A DNA stretch of 64,000 nucleotides from Novosphingobium sp. CF614 (GTDB lineage: Bacteria > Pseudomonadota > Alphaproteobacteria > Sphingomonadales > Sphingomonadaceae). How positions within the stretch are numbered: the stretch's first letter is position 1; the number at the start of each line of letters is the position of its first letter. A program made the translations under genes and the position numbers. Below are positions 48,500-56,606 of this stretch, one piece after another. The notes beneath the pieces are model-generated. The model did no database searches, had not been told where the DNA came from, and was given only the letters and a program-made list of their open reading frames with translations. The stretch spans positions 158,287-222,286 of the forward strand of contig NZ_FOOR01000006.1 of NCBI RefSeq assembly GCF_900113255.1, written 5' to 3'.

Positions 48500-49236
48500 T
48501 GACGATGACCGATGGCGATCTGGCCGCCCACCTGGCGGACGTCGCGGGCAAGATTCTCCTGCAGGTCCGCGCCTCGGGCATGTTCGAGGGCAAGTCGCTC
48601 GGCAAGGCCGGGGACCAGACGGCGAACCAGTTCCTGGTCCACGCCCTGCGTCAGCAGCGTGGCGAGGATGGATTGCTTTCCGAGGAGGAGAAGGACAATC
48701 CCGAGCGTCTTTCCAAGGAGCGCGTCTGGATCGTCGATCCGGTGGACGGCACCCGCGAATATGGCGAGGAACGCGCCGACTGGGCGGTGCATGTCGGCAT
48801 GGCGGTGAACGGCGCGCCGGTGCTGGGGGCCGTGGCGCTGCCCGGCTGTGACACGGTGCTGCGTTCGGATCGGCCCGGCGCGATTCCGGCCGTGCCCGAA
48901 AAGCTGCGCATGGTCGTCAGCCGCACACGGCCGGCCAAGGAAGCGACCGGGGTCGCCGAAGCGATCGGGGCCGAACTCGTGCCCATGGGCTCGGCCGGTG
49001 CCAAGGCCATGGCGATCCTGCTCGGGCAGGCGGACATCTACCTGCATTCGGGCGGCCAGTATGAGTGGGATAGTTGCGCGCCCACCGCGGTGGCCCTGGG
49101 CTGGGGCCTGCACGCCTCGCGCATCGATGGAAGTCCGTTGGTCTACAACCAGGAAGACGTCTACATGCCCGACCTGCTGATCTGCCGGAAAGAGCATGCG
49201 GCCATGGTGCTGGAAAAGGTCCAGGCTTTCCTCTGA
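48499..49236 (+). CDS. cysQ: 3'(2'),5'-bisphosphate nucleotidase (CysQ-like)
   Basis: 245 residues of the inositol-monophosphatase superfamily. 'ERVWIVDPVDGTREYGEERADWAVHVGM' is the metal site (D-P-x-D-G-T). 'AGAKAMAILLGQADIYLHSGGQYEWDSCAPTAVALGWG' is the second metal motif (W-D). The Glu of 'LLSEEEKDN' provides the third ligand. CysQ clears 3'-phosphoadenosine 5'-phosphate, the by-product of PAPS use, which fits its place after cysDNC. It is somewhat shorter than E. coli CysQ's family average, but all catalytic parts are present. Confidence 0.93.
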   Translation: MTMTDGDLAAHLADVAGKILLQVRASGMFEGKSLGKAGDQTANQFLVHALRQQRGEDGLLSEEEKDNPERLSKERVWIVDPVDGTREYGEERADWAVHVGMAVNGAPVLGAVALPGCDTVLRSDRPGAIPAVPEKLRMVVSRTRPAKEATGVAEAIGAELVPMGSAGAKAMAILLGQADIYLHSGGQYEWDSCAPTAVALGWGLHASRIDGSPLVYNQEDVYMPDLLICRKEHAAMVLEKVQAFL

Positions 49237-49307
49237 CCGGCTCCCTCCCGGGCGTTGGGGGCGAAGTCGCTCGGATCGAACGGTCCGCTTTCGCCCCGTA
49301 CCGGTTA

Positions 49308-49344
49308 CGGATGGCCGGCACCGGGGGCAGGTGCCGACCATCCG
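49308..49344. terminator. strong hairpin after cysQ
   Basis: A 15-base stem with one mismatch (arms GGATGGCCGGCACC and GGTGCCGACCATCC) and a 7-base loop. It sits 72 bases after the cysQ stop and about 75 bases past the convergent MarR-like gene. It has no clear T-run, so it may be a weak terminator or transcript-stabilising hairpin. A second weaker hairpin (about 49255-49297) precedes it. Confidence 0.55.
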
Positions 49345-49417
49345 CTCGTCTCCGTAATTCGTCCGGAAGGCCGATCCTCCCACGGGGGGAAGGAGGTGCG
49401 GATGGCCTGCCTGGTTC

Positions 49418-49984
49418 TTATCGTGCCACGACGGTTTCGATGGGGGCATCATCCAGCAGCACGACGGAACGGGACGCGGAGGCGAAATACTCCAGCATGG
49501 CGGCATAGCCGCGCGCGCTGAGCTTGACGTAGACGCGGCGCGCATCGCCGGGATCGGCTTCGCGCACCAGCAGGCTTTGCTTTTCCAGGATCGTGATCCA
49601 GCGCAGGGCCGTGGTGGAAGGAACGGCGGAACCGATGCAGGCGCTCGTCACCGACACGCGCCGCCTCTCCTTGGCGGCAATGAACAGGTCGAGAAGAATA
49701 TCCCACGCCGGTTCGCCGAACAGGTCTTCCGACTGGAATATCTTGGTGCGCCTTCGCCGGTCGTCATAAGTCTGGCGGGCGAGTTCCACCCATATCGGGT
49801 GATCCTGGCCAGTGGCCGTCTTGCCGCTTTCACGCCCACCGGCGGCGCCGGTCTGGTGCGAGCGGTCAGATGCCGGACTCTCCCCGATCTCCAGTTCCCG
49901 CGCCATGGCCAGAAGTTCGTTCGCAACTCCGATCAGACGGATCGCCTTCGCCCGATTTCGCATCAACTGATCGGTATTCGCCAT
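49418..49984 (-). CDS. MarR-like winged-helix protein
   Basis: 188 residues. The C-terminal ~100 residues form a winged helix: 'PAWDILLDLFIAAKERRRVSVTSACIGSAVPSTTALRWITILEKQSLLVREADPGDARRVYVKLSARGYAAMLEYF', with the recognition helix around 'PSTTALRWITIL' and the MarR wing 'DPGDARRVYVKLS'. The N-terminal ~85 residues are a helix plus a polar linker. It probably represses or activates a nearby gene in response to a small molecule. It is convergent with cysQ. The target is unknown; the inverted repeat at 50115-50138 upstream of its start is a candidate site. Confidence 0.8.
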   Translation of the reverse strand: MANTDQLMRNRAKAIRLIGVANELLAMARELEIGESPASDRSHQTGAAGGRESGKTATGQDHPIWVELARQTYDDRRRRTKIFQSEDLFGEPAWDILLDLFIAAKERRRVSVTSACIGSAVPSTTALRWITILEKQSLLVREADPGDARRVYVKLSARGYAAMLEYFASASRSVVLLDDAPIETVVAR

Positions 49985-50114
49985 GGACCGGGATCGCCAA
50001 CGTATGGCCGCGAACTTCGTCTTGCGAACGATTACGCAGCGATTACTAATCCTTTCTCGGCAGTCGACCGGAAATCAGACCCGAAATTTCGCGCCAGATC
50101 ACGTAATCGCAATT

Positions 50115-50138
50115 GCTTGTCTACCGATGTCGACAAGC
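50115..50138. promoter_or_regulatory. inverted repeat upstream of the MarR-like gene
   Basis: GCTTGTC at 50115-50121 and GACAAGC at 50132-50138, separated by ten bases. It lies between the 3' end of a 54-codon minus-strand gene and the start of the MarR-like gene, about 130 bases upstream of the latter. Candidate operator or hairpin; the evidence is the symmetry alone. Confidence 0.35.
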
Positions 50139-50172
50139 ATTGACAGCAACAGCGACAGGCGTCTTGTTAAGG

Positions 50173-50337
50173 TTAGTCCGGTTCGGAGCGATTTCGCTCG
50201 ATGTTGAACTCCCTGCAAAGGGCATTGATGGCAGCGTCCAGATGAGCAGCGGCGATCAGCGCACCAAGCTGTTCCAGCTTGGCGAGTTCAGCTTCGAGTT
50301 CGACCACCAGCGACTCGGCAATAGCAACCTTTTCCAC
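50173..50337 (-). CDS. small helical protein of unknown function (54 residues)
   Basis: A short minus-strand open frame starting at a GTG with GGAG nine bases upstream. The product reads 'MEKVAIAESLVVELEAELAK' followed by 'LEQLGALIAAAHLDAAINAL' and ends 'CREFNIERNRSEPD'. It is helix-forming, with heptad spacing of Leu/Ile over residues ~8-40 and a single Cys. Codon use is like that of a real gene, unlike the longer plus-strand frame overlapping it. I know of no named family. Gene order (ribH, then this, then the MarR-like gene, all minus strand) allows co-transcription. Confidence 0.55.
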   Translation of the reverse strand: MEKVAIAESLVVELEAELAKLEQLGALIAAAHLDAAINALCREFNIERNRSEPD

Positions 50338-50704
50338 CCAGGTATTCTCCGGCAGGCACGGCCATATGCCCGCGCCAAGACTCTATTTCACGAGCCATTG
50401 TTCTTGCGACCCGCCATGTGGTGGCGTGTGTCATCGGTTTATAACCTCCAATTTCGATCAAAATCGGAGGCAGTGTTCCGCCAGATACACCTCGATTTCA
50501 ATTTTGAAATCGATTTGTCCGAGCTGTCCAAGTTATGGACAAGTTATCGAACAGACTTAAATCAGAAAAACTTGCAGACAGATGAACGGAAGCCGTACAC
50601 GATTCGATGACTGAGATATCTATGTAAGTATACTTATCCGTGACATTGGACCAAGGCTTGATGTCGAGCCTCCCGATATGCCGGGCTGGATATCGGCAGG
50701 ATTG
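50338..50704. promoter_or_regulatory. AT-rich non-coding stretch with several palindromes
   Basis: 367 bases without a convincing gene. It holds the 20-base near-palindrome CGATTTCAATTTTGAAATCG near 50490-50509. It also holds the inverted pair TTGTCC / GGACAA close behind it, and CCGATAT / ATATCGG arms at 50673-50679 and 50690-50696 just after ribH. The last may end the ribB-ribH transcript; the first two lie upstream of the 54-residue gene and could be its operator region. The stretch is visibly richer in A and T than its surroundings. Confidence 0.45.
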
Positions 50705-51127
50705 TCAGCCTCCAAATCTTTCCTTCAGGTCGCGCAGCGCCACGGCCGCCTTCGCCGCCTCGCCGCCCTTGTCCTTCTGGCCAGGATCGGCGCGCACGAG
50801 CGCCTGGGCTTCATTTTCCACGGTGAGGATGCCGTTGCCGATGGCGATGCCGTCCATCGTCAGCGCCATGATCCCACGGGCGCTTTCCCCGGCGACGATC
50901 TCGAAATGATAGGTCTCGCCGCGAATGACGACGCCGATCGCGACGTAGCCGTCATAGTCGCCGGTGGCATCGGCAAGCGCGATGGCGCCGGGGATCTCCA
51001 GCGCGCCCGGCACGGTGATGACCTCCGCCTTGTGCCCGGCCGCCTTGAGCGCAGCCCTGGCACCGGCGACCAGCATGTCGTTGAGGTGGTCGTAGAAGCG
51101 GGCCTCGACAATCAGGAAACGGGCCAT
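50705..51127 (-). CDS. ribH: 6,7-dimethyl-8-ribityllumazine synthase
   Basis: 140 residues from the ATG with '[23 protein letters not shown]'. Joins 5-amino-6-ribitylamino-uracil with the butanone phosphate made by RibB. '[14 protein letters not shown]' and '[27 protein letters not shown]' (catalytic His in 'TYHFE') are the family marks, with '[12 protein letters not shown]' closing. It follows ribB by one base on the same strand, so both steps are co-expressed. An in-frame start 21 codons upstream overlaps ribB and is less likely. Confidence 0.95.
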   Translation of the reverse strand: MARFLIVEARFYDHLNDMLVAGARAALKAAGHKAEVITVPGALEIPGAIALADATGDYDGYVAIGVVIRGETYHFEIVAGESARGIMALTMDGIAIGNGILTVENEAQALVRADPGQKDKGGEAAKAAVALRDLKERFGG

Positions 51128-51128
51128 C

Positions 51129-52442
51129 TCAGTTGGATCCTTCCAATTGAGCGGCCGGAATCGGGCGCTCGTCGACAATGTTGAGGCCATAGCCTTCCAG
51201 TGCCACCAGCGAGTGGTGGGTATTGGTCAGCAGGATCATGTCGTGGATTCCCAACTCGGCCAGGATCTGTGCGCCCACCCCGTAGTCGCGCAGTTCCTCC
51301 AGATCCGGATTGCCGCCGTCGCGCGCCTGCTTCTTGATGTCCATGGCGCGTGACATCATGCGGTTCATCGGCCGGTTGATGACGACGATGACTCCCGAGC
51401 CATTTTGAGCGATCATGTCCATCGAGCGGTGCAGCAAGTTGGCCCGGTTGCCGGAATCCTCGCCGAAGATGTCGGCGAACATCGACAGCGTGTGCATGCG
51501 CACGAGCGTCGGCTTGGTCGGGTCGATGCGGCCCTTGACCAACGCCACGGTTTCATCGCCGGTCGCCTTGTTGTAATAGGAACGCGCCGTCCAGTCACCG
51601 CCGTGGCGGCTGTGGAAGGCGATCTCGTTCTTCTTCTCGACCATGCGGTCATGGCGGCGGCGATAGGCGATCAGATCCCGGATGGTGCCGATCTTGAGGT
51701 CATGCATCCGCGCGAAGCTGACGAGGTCGTCCATGCGCGCCATGGTGCCGTCATCGCGCATGATCTCGCAGATCACGCCCGATGGATTGAGGCCGGCGAG
51801 GCGCGAGATATCGACTGCCGCCTCGGTGTGGCCGGCGCGCACCAGGACGCCGCCGTCGCGGGCGCGCAGAGGGAAGACATGGCCGGGCGTGACGATATCG
51901 TCCCGAGTCTTGGTGCCGTCGATAGCAACCGAGATGGTGCGCGCGCGGTCGGCGGCGGAGATGCCGGTGGTGACGCCCTCGCGCGCTTCGATCGAGACCG
52001 TGAAGGCGGTTTCGTGGCGCGTGCCATTGTTCCGGCTCATCAGGTTGAGGCCGAGTTCCTCCACCCGCTGGCTGGCGAGCGTAAGGCAGATCAGGCCGCG
52101 TCCATGCGTCGCCATGAAGTTGATCGCCGCCGGCGTCGCCATCTGCGCGGGAATGACGAGATCGCCTTCGTTCTCGCGGTCCTCGTCGTCGACGAGGATG
52201 AACATGCGGCCATTGCGGGCCTCGTCGATGATCTCCTCGATCGGAACGAGGACTTGCCTGTCGTCGTTGGAGAACAGTACGCGTTCCAGCTTGCCGAGGG
52301 TATCGGCGGTCGGGTTCCAGCCCGGCTCGGTGCAGTCCCGCAGGGTGTTGGCGTGGAGTCCCGCCGCGCGGGCAAGGCCGGCCTTGCTCATTCCGCCGTC
52401 CGAAACCAGCTTCCGGACCTTCTCTATCACATTTCCCGACAT
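51129..52442 (-). CDS. ribB: HTH-fused 3,4-dihydroxy-2-butanone 4-phosphate synthase with degenerate RibA-like domain
   Basis: 437 residues in three parts. (1) Residues ~1-60 are a Cro/CI-like helix-turn-helix ('[40 protein letters not shown]'). (2) Residues ~66-265 are DHBP synthase, with metal/acid motif [10 protein letters not shown] (~85-94), '[10 protein letters not shown]' and '[27 protein letters not shown]'. (3) Residues ~280-425 resemble GTP cyclohydrolase II but are degenerate. The zinc Cys motif C-L-T-G-D...C-D-C-G is replaced by '[16 protein letters not shown]', and the catalytic Arg/Tyr region by '[13 protein letters not shown]'. Only RibB activity is expected. A palindromic site lies just upstream, so the HTH may bind its own promoter. 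ATG at 52442; six codons more are open. Confidence 0.9.
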   Translation of the reverse strand: MSGNVIEKVRKLVSDGGMSKAGLARAAGLHANTLRDCTEPGWNPTADTLGKLERVLFSNDDRQVLVPIEEIIDEARNGRMFILVDDEDRENEGDLVIPAQMATPAAINFMATHGRGLICLTLASQRVEELGLNLMSRNNGTRHETAFTVSIEAREGVTTGISAADRARTISVAIDGTKTRDDIVTPGHVFPLRARDGGVLVRAGHTEAAVDISRLAGLNPSGVICEIMRDDGTMARMDDLVSFARMHDLKIGTIRDLIAYRRRHDRMVEKKNEIAFHSRHGGDWTARSYYNKATGDETVALVKGRIDPTKPTLVRMHTLSMFADIFGEDSGNRANLLHRSMDMIAQNGSGVIVVINRPMNRMMSRAMDIKKQARDGGNPDLEELRDYGVGAQILAELGIHDMILLTNTHHSLVALEGYGLNIVDERPIPAAQLEGSN

Positions 52443-52465
52443 TGCAATCCTCACCACCACATTAT

Positions 52466-52495
52466 GATGTGATCTCGATATGAACAGTTCACATC
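52466..52495. promoter_or_regulatory. candidate operator upstream of ribB
   Basis: GATGTGA at 52466-52472 and TCACATC at 52489-52495 form an inverted repeat. Inside it lies a second perfect symmetry, TGAACAGTTCA (52481-52491). It is 24-53 bases before the ribB start, where a promoter would be. The HTH domain at the RibB N-terminus is a candidate binder; this is inference from position and symmetry. Confidence 0.5.
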
Positions 52496-52666
52496 AAAAT
52501 TCAAGAGGCTTGGTGCGCACCTCGCCACGCGGAGTGGGGATTGCTACCATCAAGGCCCGGAAGGCAAACACATCGGGCCAAATCGCCCTTGGAAAGGGGC
52601 TGCATGCACGGGGAACGGGATGGAGGACGTCGAGTGCCGGATCGCCGCAGTAAGGACAGCACGCGC

Positions 52667-53122
52667 ATGATCGCGCCGGTCCCGGCACTTTACCGTGATC
52701 CGCAGCGGGCCGGGCCTATCGCGCTCGTCGCGGAAAGCCACGTGCGGCTGCTGGGGCGATCGCTGGTCGAACCGGGCGCGGATGTGATCGCCGCGCTGTG
52801 GGCCGCGCCGCTTGCCATCGTCGCTCACGGGGTGGAAGCCGATCCGATGTTCTTCTTCGGCAACGCCGCCGCGCTCGCGGCTTTCGAAACCGATGCGGCG
52901 GCCTTCACGCGGATGCCGTCGCGGCTTTCGGCCGAAGCTCCCTTGCGCGAGGAGCGCCAAGCCCTGCTCGACCGGGTCACTGTCCATGGCTTCATCGATG
53001 ATTACGCGGGAATTCGCATCAGCGCGAAAGGTAGACGGTTCCACATCGGGCCGGCGACCGTATGGAATCTCGTCGATGCGGAGGGGCGCCGCCATGGGCA
53101 GGCAGCGTGCTTCGTTCCATAG
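52667..53122 (+). CDS. MEKHLA domain protein
   Basis: 151 residues. The whole chain resembles the MEKHLA family: 'PALYRDPQRAGPIALVAESHVRLLGRSLVEP', 'AAPLAIVAHGVEADPMFFFGNAAALAAFETDAAAFTRMPSRLSAEAPLREERQALLDRVTVHGFIDDYAGIRISAKGRRFHIGPATVWNLVDAEG'. The family has a PAS-like fold and is known from plant HD-ZIP III proteins and bacteria. The bacterial role is unknown, possibly ligand or redox sensing. ATG at 52667 has AAGGA upstream; longer starts at 52541 and 52604 are possible but not family-like. Divergent from ribB. Confidence 0.8.
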   Translation: MIAPVPALYRDPQRAGPIALVAESHVRLLGRSLVEPGADVIAALWAAPLAIVAHGVEADPMFFFGNAAALAAFETDAAAFTRMPSRLSAEAPLREERQALLDRVTVHGFIDDYAGIRISAKGRRFHIGPATVWNLVDAEGRRHGQAACFVP

Positions 53123-53133
53123 TCGCGCCCCCG

Positions 53134-54213
53134 TCAGCCCCCGTCGGCCCGCCTGCGGGCCATTTCCGCGCGGCGTCGCTTGTGGTCTTCGAGTTGGTGC
53201 AGCGAAGGTACGGCATCGTCGATCATGTCCGCCAGCACCGCGCCGCGCTCTCCCGGCGGGCGAGGCGGACCGATGGTGGTATCGCAATAAGTCTGCCGCT
53301 CGATCTCGGCGTTGAGCAACGCCCCCAGCAGGACGCCATAGGCCGAGAGATAGAGCCACATCAGGAACACGACGATGGCGGAAAGCGAACCGTAAGTCGC
53401 GTTGTAGTCGCTGATGTAGGCGACGTAGAGCGAAAAGCCGAACGAGACCGCAATCCACAGCAAGGTCGCCAGCACCGATCCCGGGGTCAGCCAGCGCCAT
53501 CTGGCCGGGCGGCGATCCGGCCCATAGCGCATGATAAGCGCGAAGCCGGCGCTACCCAGTCCGATCGCCACGGCCCAAGTCAGCAGCTTGAACAGCATTT
53601 GCGTGGTTTCACCCCAATACAATCCGTCCAGGTAGCCGCTCGTGCGCGTTTGCAGCCAGGCGAAGACGCCGCCGGAAAGCACCCCGGTGAACGCGATCAG
53701 CACCGCCGCAAAGGTCAGCCACGCTGCGCGCAGGGTGAGGGCGATCGTCCCGCGTGTCTCATGCTCGTTGTTGATGATATTGAGCGCGCTAATCATGCCG
53801 TTGGCGGCACGCATGCCGCCGAAGATCGCGAAGAACAGCGCGATCACGAGCGCAAGGCCGGTCACGCCGGAACTGGTCGAGACGATCTGGAGCAATTGCG
53901 CCTCCAGCACGCGGGCGGCATCGGCGGGCATGACCCGGGTGATGCTTTCCATCTGCTTGCGCACCGTCGCCACGTTGCCGACAAGGCCATAGATCATCAC
54001 TGTCGCCGCGATCAGTGGCGTCAGCGCAAGAAAGCTGTAGAAGGCGAGCCCCGCCGCCAGCAGCCCCAGTTCATGAAAACCCGTCATCACCCAGACACGC
54101 CTGAGCACCCGGCACCACGCCGCCCATGGCATCGACCAGGGCGCGGTGGCGGTGGCCCCGGGTGGCCATTCATCGGACGGCGGATCGAACGCCGGGGGGT
54201 CAGCTTTCGCCAT
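53134..54213 (-). CDS. YihY/virulence factor BrkB family membrane protein
   Basis: About 359 residues. Six hydrophobic helices in the order typical of the YihY/BrkB family: 'LGLLAAGLAFYSFLALTPLIAATVMIYGLVG' first, then 'LVIALFFAIFGGMRAANGMISALNIINNEHETRG', and 'GSVLATLLWIAVSFGFSLYVAYISDYNATYGSLSAIVVFLMWLYLSAYGVLLGALLNAEIE'. The family is annotated as putative transporters or inner-membrane proteins; it is not a ribonuclease despite old naming. The C-terminus is a basic tail. Start ATG at 54213; an upstream ATG would add a non-family segment. Confidence 0.88.
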   Translation of the reverse strand: MAKADPPAFDPPSDEWPPGATATAPWSMPWAAWCRVLRRVWVMTGFHELGLLAAGLAFYSFLALTPLIAATVMIYGLVGNVATVRKQMESITRVMPADAARVLEAQLLQIVSTSSGVTGLALVIALFFAIFGGMRAANGMISALNIINNEHETRGTIALTLRAAWLTFAAVLIAFTGVLSGGVFAWLQTRTSGYLDGLYWGETTQMLFKLLTWAVAIGLGSAGFALIMRYGPDRRPARWRWLTPGSVLATLLWIAVSFGFSLYVAYISDYNATYGSLSAIVVFLMWLYLSAYGVLLGALLNAEIERQTYCDTTIGPPRPPGERGAVLADMIDDAVPSLHQLEDHKRRRAEMARRRADGG

Positions 54214-54311
54214 GGCGGAGAGCCTGCACGGGAACTTTCGCTGTTGCAACGCGATAGGCTTGTTCAGGAAGGAGTGAGTGTCCTGGTTTCGCAAGGGGGT
54301 GATTCGTCGCG

Positions 54312-56606
54312 TTGCTCATGCCTTGGCTAATCGACTATCGCCCGGCTTGTTCCACGCGGGATCGCGACGGGGCGTGCCTGATCGCGCTTTCCATCGCCCT
54401 TGCGTTTTCCGCATCGCCGGCGTTCGCTCAAGAGGTATCCGGCAGCCCTGCGTCGGATGACGCGCCCGCGGTGGATCTTCAGGCAGGACAAGTACCGGTG
54501 CCCGCACCGCCCCCCGGCGTGACCTTGCCGCAGGTCGAACCGGTGATTTCCGACAAAGAGTTCAATTCCGCGATTCCCGCGCTCGATGCGCGGGATGATC
54601 CGGAACTCGACAAGCCGCTCGAATCGATCGAGGCTTTCGAGCGCAAACTGGCCGGGCAGCAGTCCAGCGCGAAACCGGAGGAGGGCCAATCGGCCCCGCT
54701 CGGCAGTGCCGCCCTGTCGGACGAGGACGCCACCGAGGAAATCGGCGATGCCCCGGTGCGCGATAGCGAGCTTACCACCCCGCTGCCGCCGATCGACCAG
54801 TTCGAGGTCGCGCCCGTCCAGTTCGCGCAGGATGCACCGGCGGACGACAAGGAGGTCGAAGTGGCCTACCGAGTCGATATCGAAGGGCTCGATGCGGCCG
54901 ACAAGGAAGCCGACATCGACATCGCCAGCGAGTTCCGCGCGCTCTCCGCGCTCGAGAAGGGAGACGGGAAGGCAGCGAACGCGGCGATGGTCAGGGCGCG
55001 CCTGAACGAGGACAGCCAACTGCTGCAAACCATCCTGGCGTCGGAAGGCTGGTATTCACCGGAAGTGCGCACCCGGCTCGTGCCCGCGCGTGACGACAAG
55101 AACAAGGCGCTGACCGCGGTGCTCTCGGTCACGCCCGGCAAGCGCTATGTCTTCTCGGACATCGTCGTCAAGGCGGACCCGACCGAGCCGGCGAACCTGA
55201 TCGCAAGCAACCTCGGGCTCAAGATCGGTGAACCGATCGTCGCCGACCGGGTGCAGGGGGCCGAGGCGCAAGTGGCGGTGGCGCTGCCGGAGAACGGCTA
55301 TCCCTTCGCGCAAGTCGGCGACCGCGACATCCTGCTGGACCAGGACAGCGGCGAAGGCGTTTACACCCTGCCGGTGACGGTCGGCCCGCGCGGCCGCTTC
55401 GATGGTTTCGTCACCGACGGCAATCTTGCCTTCGGTGTCGATCACGTCGGCGTCCTCGCCCGCTTCAAGCGCGGCGAACTCTACGACAGCCGCAAGGTGG
55501 ACGATCTGCGCAAGGCGCTGGTCGCCACCAATCTGTTCAGGGCGGTCTCGGTCGAGCCGGTCAAGGGCGGGCAGGCGGTGGGAGACGGCACCGAATACGT
55601 AACGCTCGATGTCCATCAGGAGGCCGGCCCGCCGCGCACCGTCGCCGGATCGCTGGGCTATGCCGCCGGCGAGGGGCTTACCGCCGAAGCAACCTGGACT
55701 CATCGCAACATGTTCCCGCCCGAAGGCGCGCTGATCGGCCATGCCATCGCCGGCACCCAGCAACAGGGTGCCGGCGTGACGTTCCGGCGCTCCAACGCCG
55801 GCAAGCGCGACCGCACGTTCGAGATGACCGCCGAGGCGTTCCACAATGCCTATGACGCCTACAGCGCCTATACCGGCCGCCTCGCTGCCCGCATCAGCCG
55901 CGATTCCACGCCGATCTGGCAGAAGAGGCACACTTACGCCTACGGGATGGAGCTGCTGGCGACGGCCGAGACCGACTACGATGCCGCCAGCGGCGATCGC
56001 AAGCGCCGCACGTACTATATCGCCGGCGTCAACGGCCAGGTCGGCTTCGATACCACCAACGACCTGCTCAACCCGACCGAAGGCTACCGCCTGACCGCGC
56101 TCGTCCAGCCGGAAACCACCGTGAACAGGGGTTTCAACCCTTACGTCCGCGCTCGCCTCGACGCCTCGACATACTATTCGGTCAACGACAGCCTGGTACT
56201 GGCGGGTCGCGTGCGTCTGGGCACGATCCAGGGTGCCGGCCTGTTCGACATCGCGCCTTCGCGGCGGCTCTATGCAGGCGGCGGCGGATCGGTGCGCGGC
56301 TATTCCTACCAGGGGCTGGGCGAACAGGCGCCGGACGGCAAGCCGGTCGGGGGGCGCAGCCTCAACGAGGCTTCGTTCGAGGCGCGTTACCGTTTCGGCA
56401 ATTACGGCGTGGTCGGCTTCGTCGATGCCGGCCAGGCCTATCGCGAGACCATGCCGCAATTCTCCGACCTGCGTTACGGCGTCGGCATCGGCGGGCGTTT
56501 CTACACCAACTTCGGTCCGGTCCGCCTCGACGTGGCGACGCCGCTGGGCCGCAAGCCCGGTGAATCGCGGATCAACATCTACGTTTCGATCGGACAGGCG
56601 TTCTGA
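54312..56606 (+). CDS. tamA: TamA-like outer membrane assembly protein (BamA superfamily)
   Basis: 764 residues. Signal peptide-like hydrophobic segment ~20-39 ('CLIALSIALAFSASPAFA') after an unusual 20-residue leader. Next an acidic, Pro-rich stretch (~40-190), then POTRA domains (~190-430, e.g. 'VAYRVDIEGLDAADKEADID', 'GKRYVFSDIVVKADPTEPANLI'). A 16-strand Omp85 barrel fills the rest, with 'GGGGSVRGYSYQGLGEQ' (the VRGY/F motif of the lid loop) and a C-terminal Phe ('INIYVSIGQAF'), the beta-signal. It works with TamB in the neighbouring gene to insert or transport outer-membrane material. The true start could be an internal one. Confidence 0.9.
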   Translation: MLMPWLIDYRPACSTRDRDGACLIALSIALAFSASPAFAQEVSGSPASDDAPAVDLQAGQVPVPAPPPGVTLPQVEPVISDKEFNSAIPALDARDDPELDKPLESIEAFERKLAGQQSSAKPEEGQSAPLGSAALSDEDATEEIGDAPVRDSELTTPLPPIDQFEVAPVQFAQDAPADDKEVEVAYRVDIEGLDAADKEADIDIASEFRALSALEKGDGKAANAAMVRARLNEDSQLLQTILASEGWYSPEVRTRLVPARDDKNKALTAVLSVTPGKRYVFSDIVVKADPTEPANLIASNLGLKIGEPIVADRVQGAEAQVAVALPENGYPFAQVGDRDILLDQDSGEGVYTLPVTVGPRGRFDGFVTDGNLAFGVDHVGVLARFKRGELYDSRKVDDLRKALVATNLFRAVSVEPVKGGQAVGDGTEYVTLDVHQEAGPPRTVAGSLGYAAGEGLTAEATWTHRNMFPPEGALIGHAIAGTQQQGAGVTFRRSNAGKRDRTFEMTAEAFHNAYDAYSAYTGRLAARISRDSTPIWQKRHTYAYGMELLATAETDYDAASGDRKRRTYYIAGVNGQVGFDTTNDLLNPTEGYRLTALVQPETTVNRGFNPYVRARLDASTYYSVNDSLVLAGRVRLGTIQGAGLFDIAPSRRLYAGGGGSVRGYSYQGLGEQAPDGKPVGGRSLNEASFEARYRFGNYGVVGFVDAGQAYRETMPQFSDLRYGVGIGGRFYTNFGPVRLDVATPLGRKPGESRINIYVSIGQAF

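Noticed and set aside
50113..50610. A 165-codon plus-strand frame after the MarR-like gene
   Set aside because: No domain and mixed composition. The minus strand at 50173-50337 has a better-looking small protein with a ribosome site.
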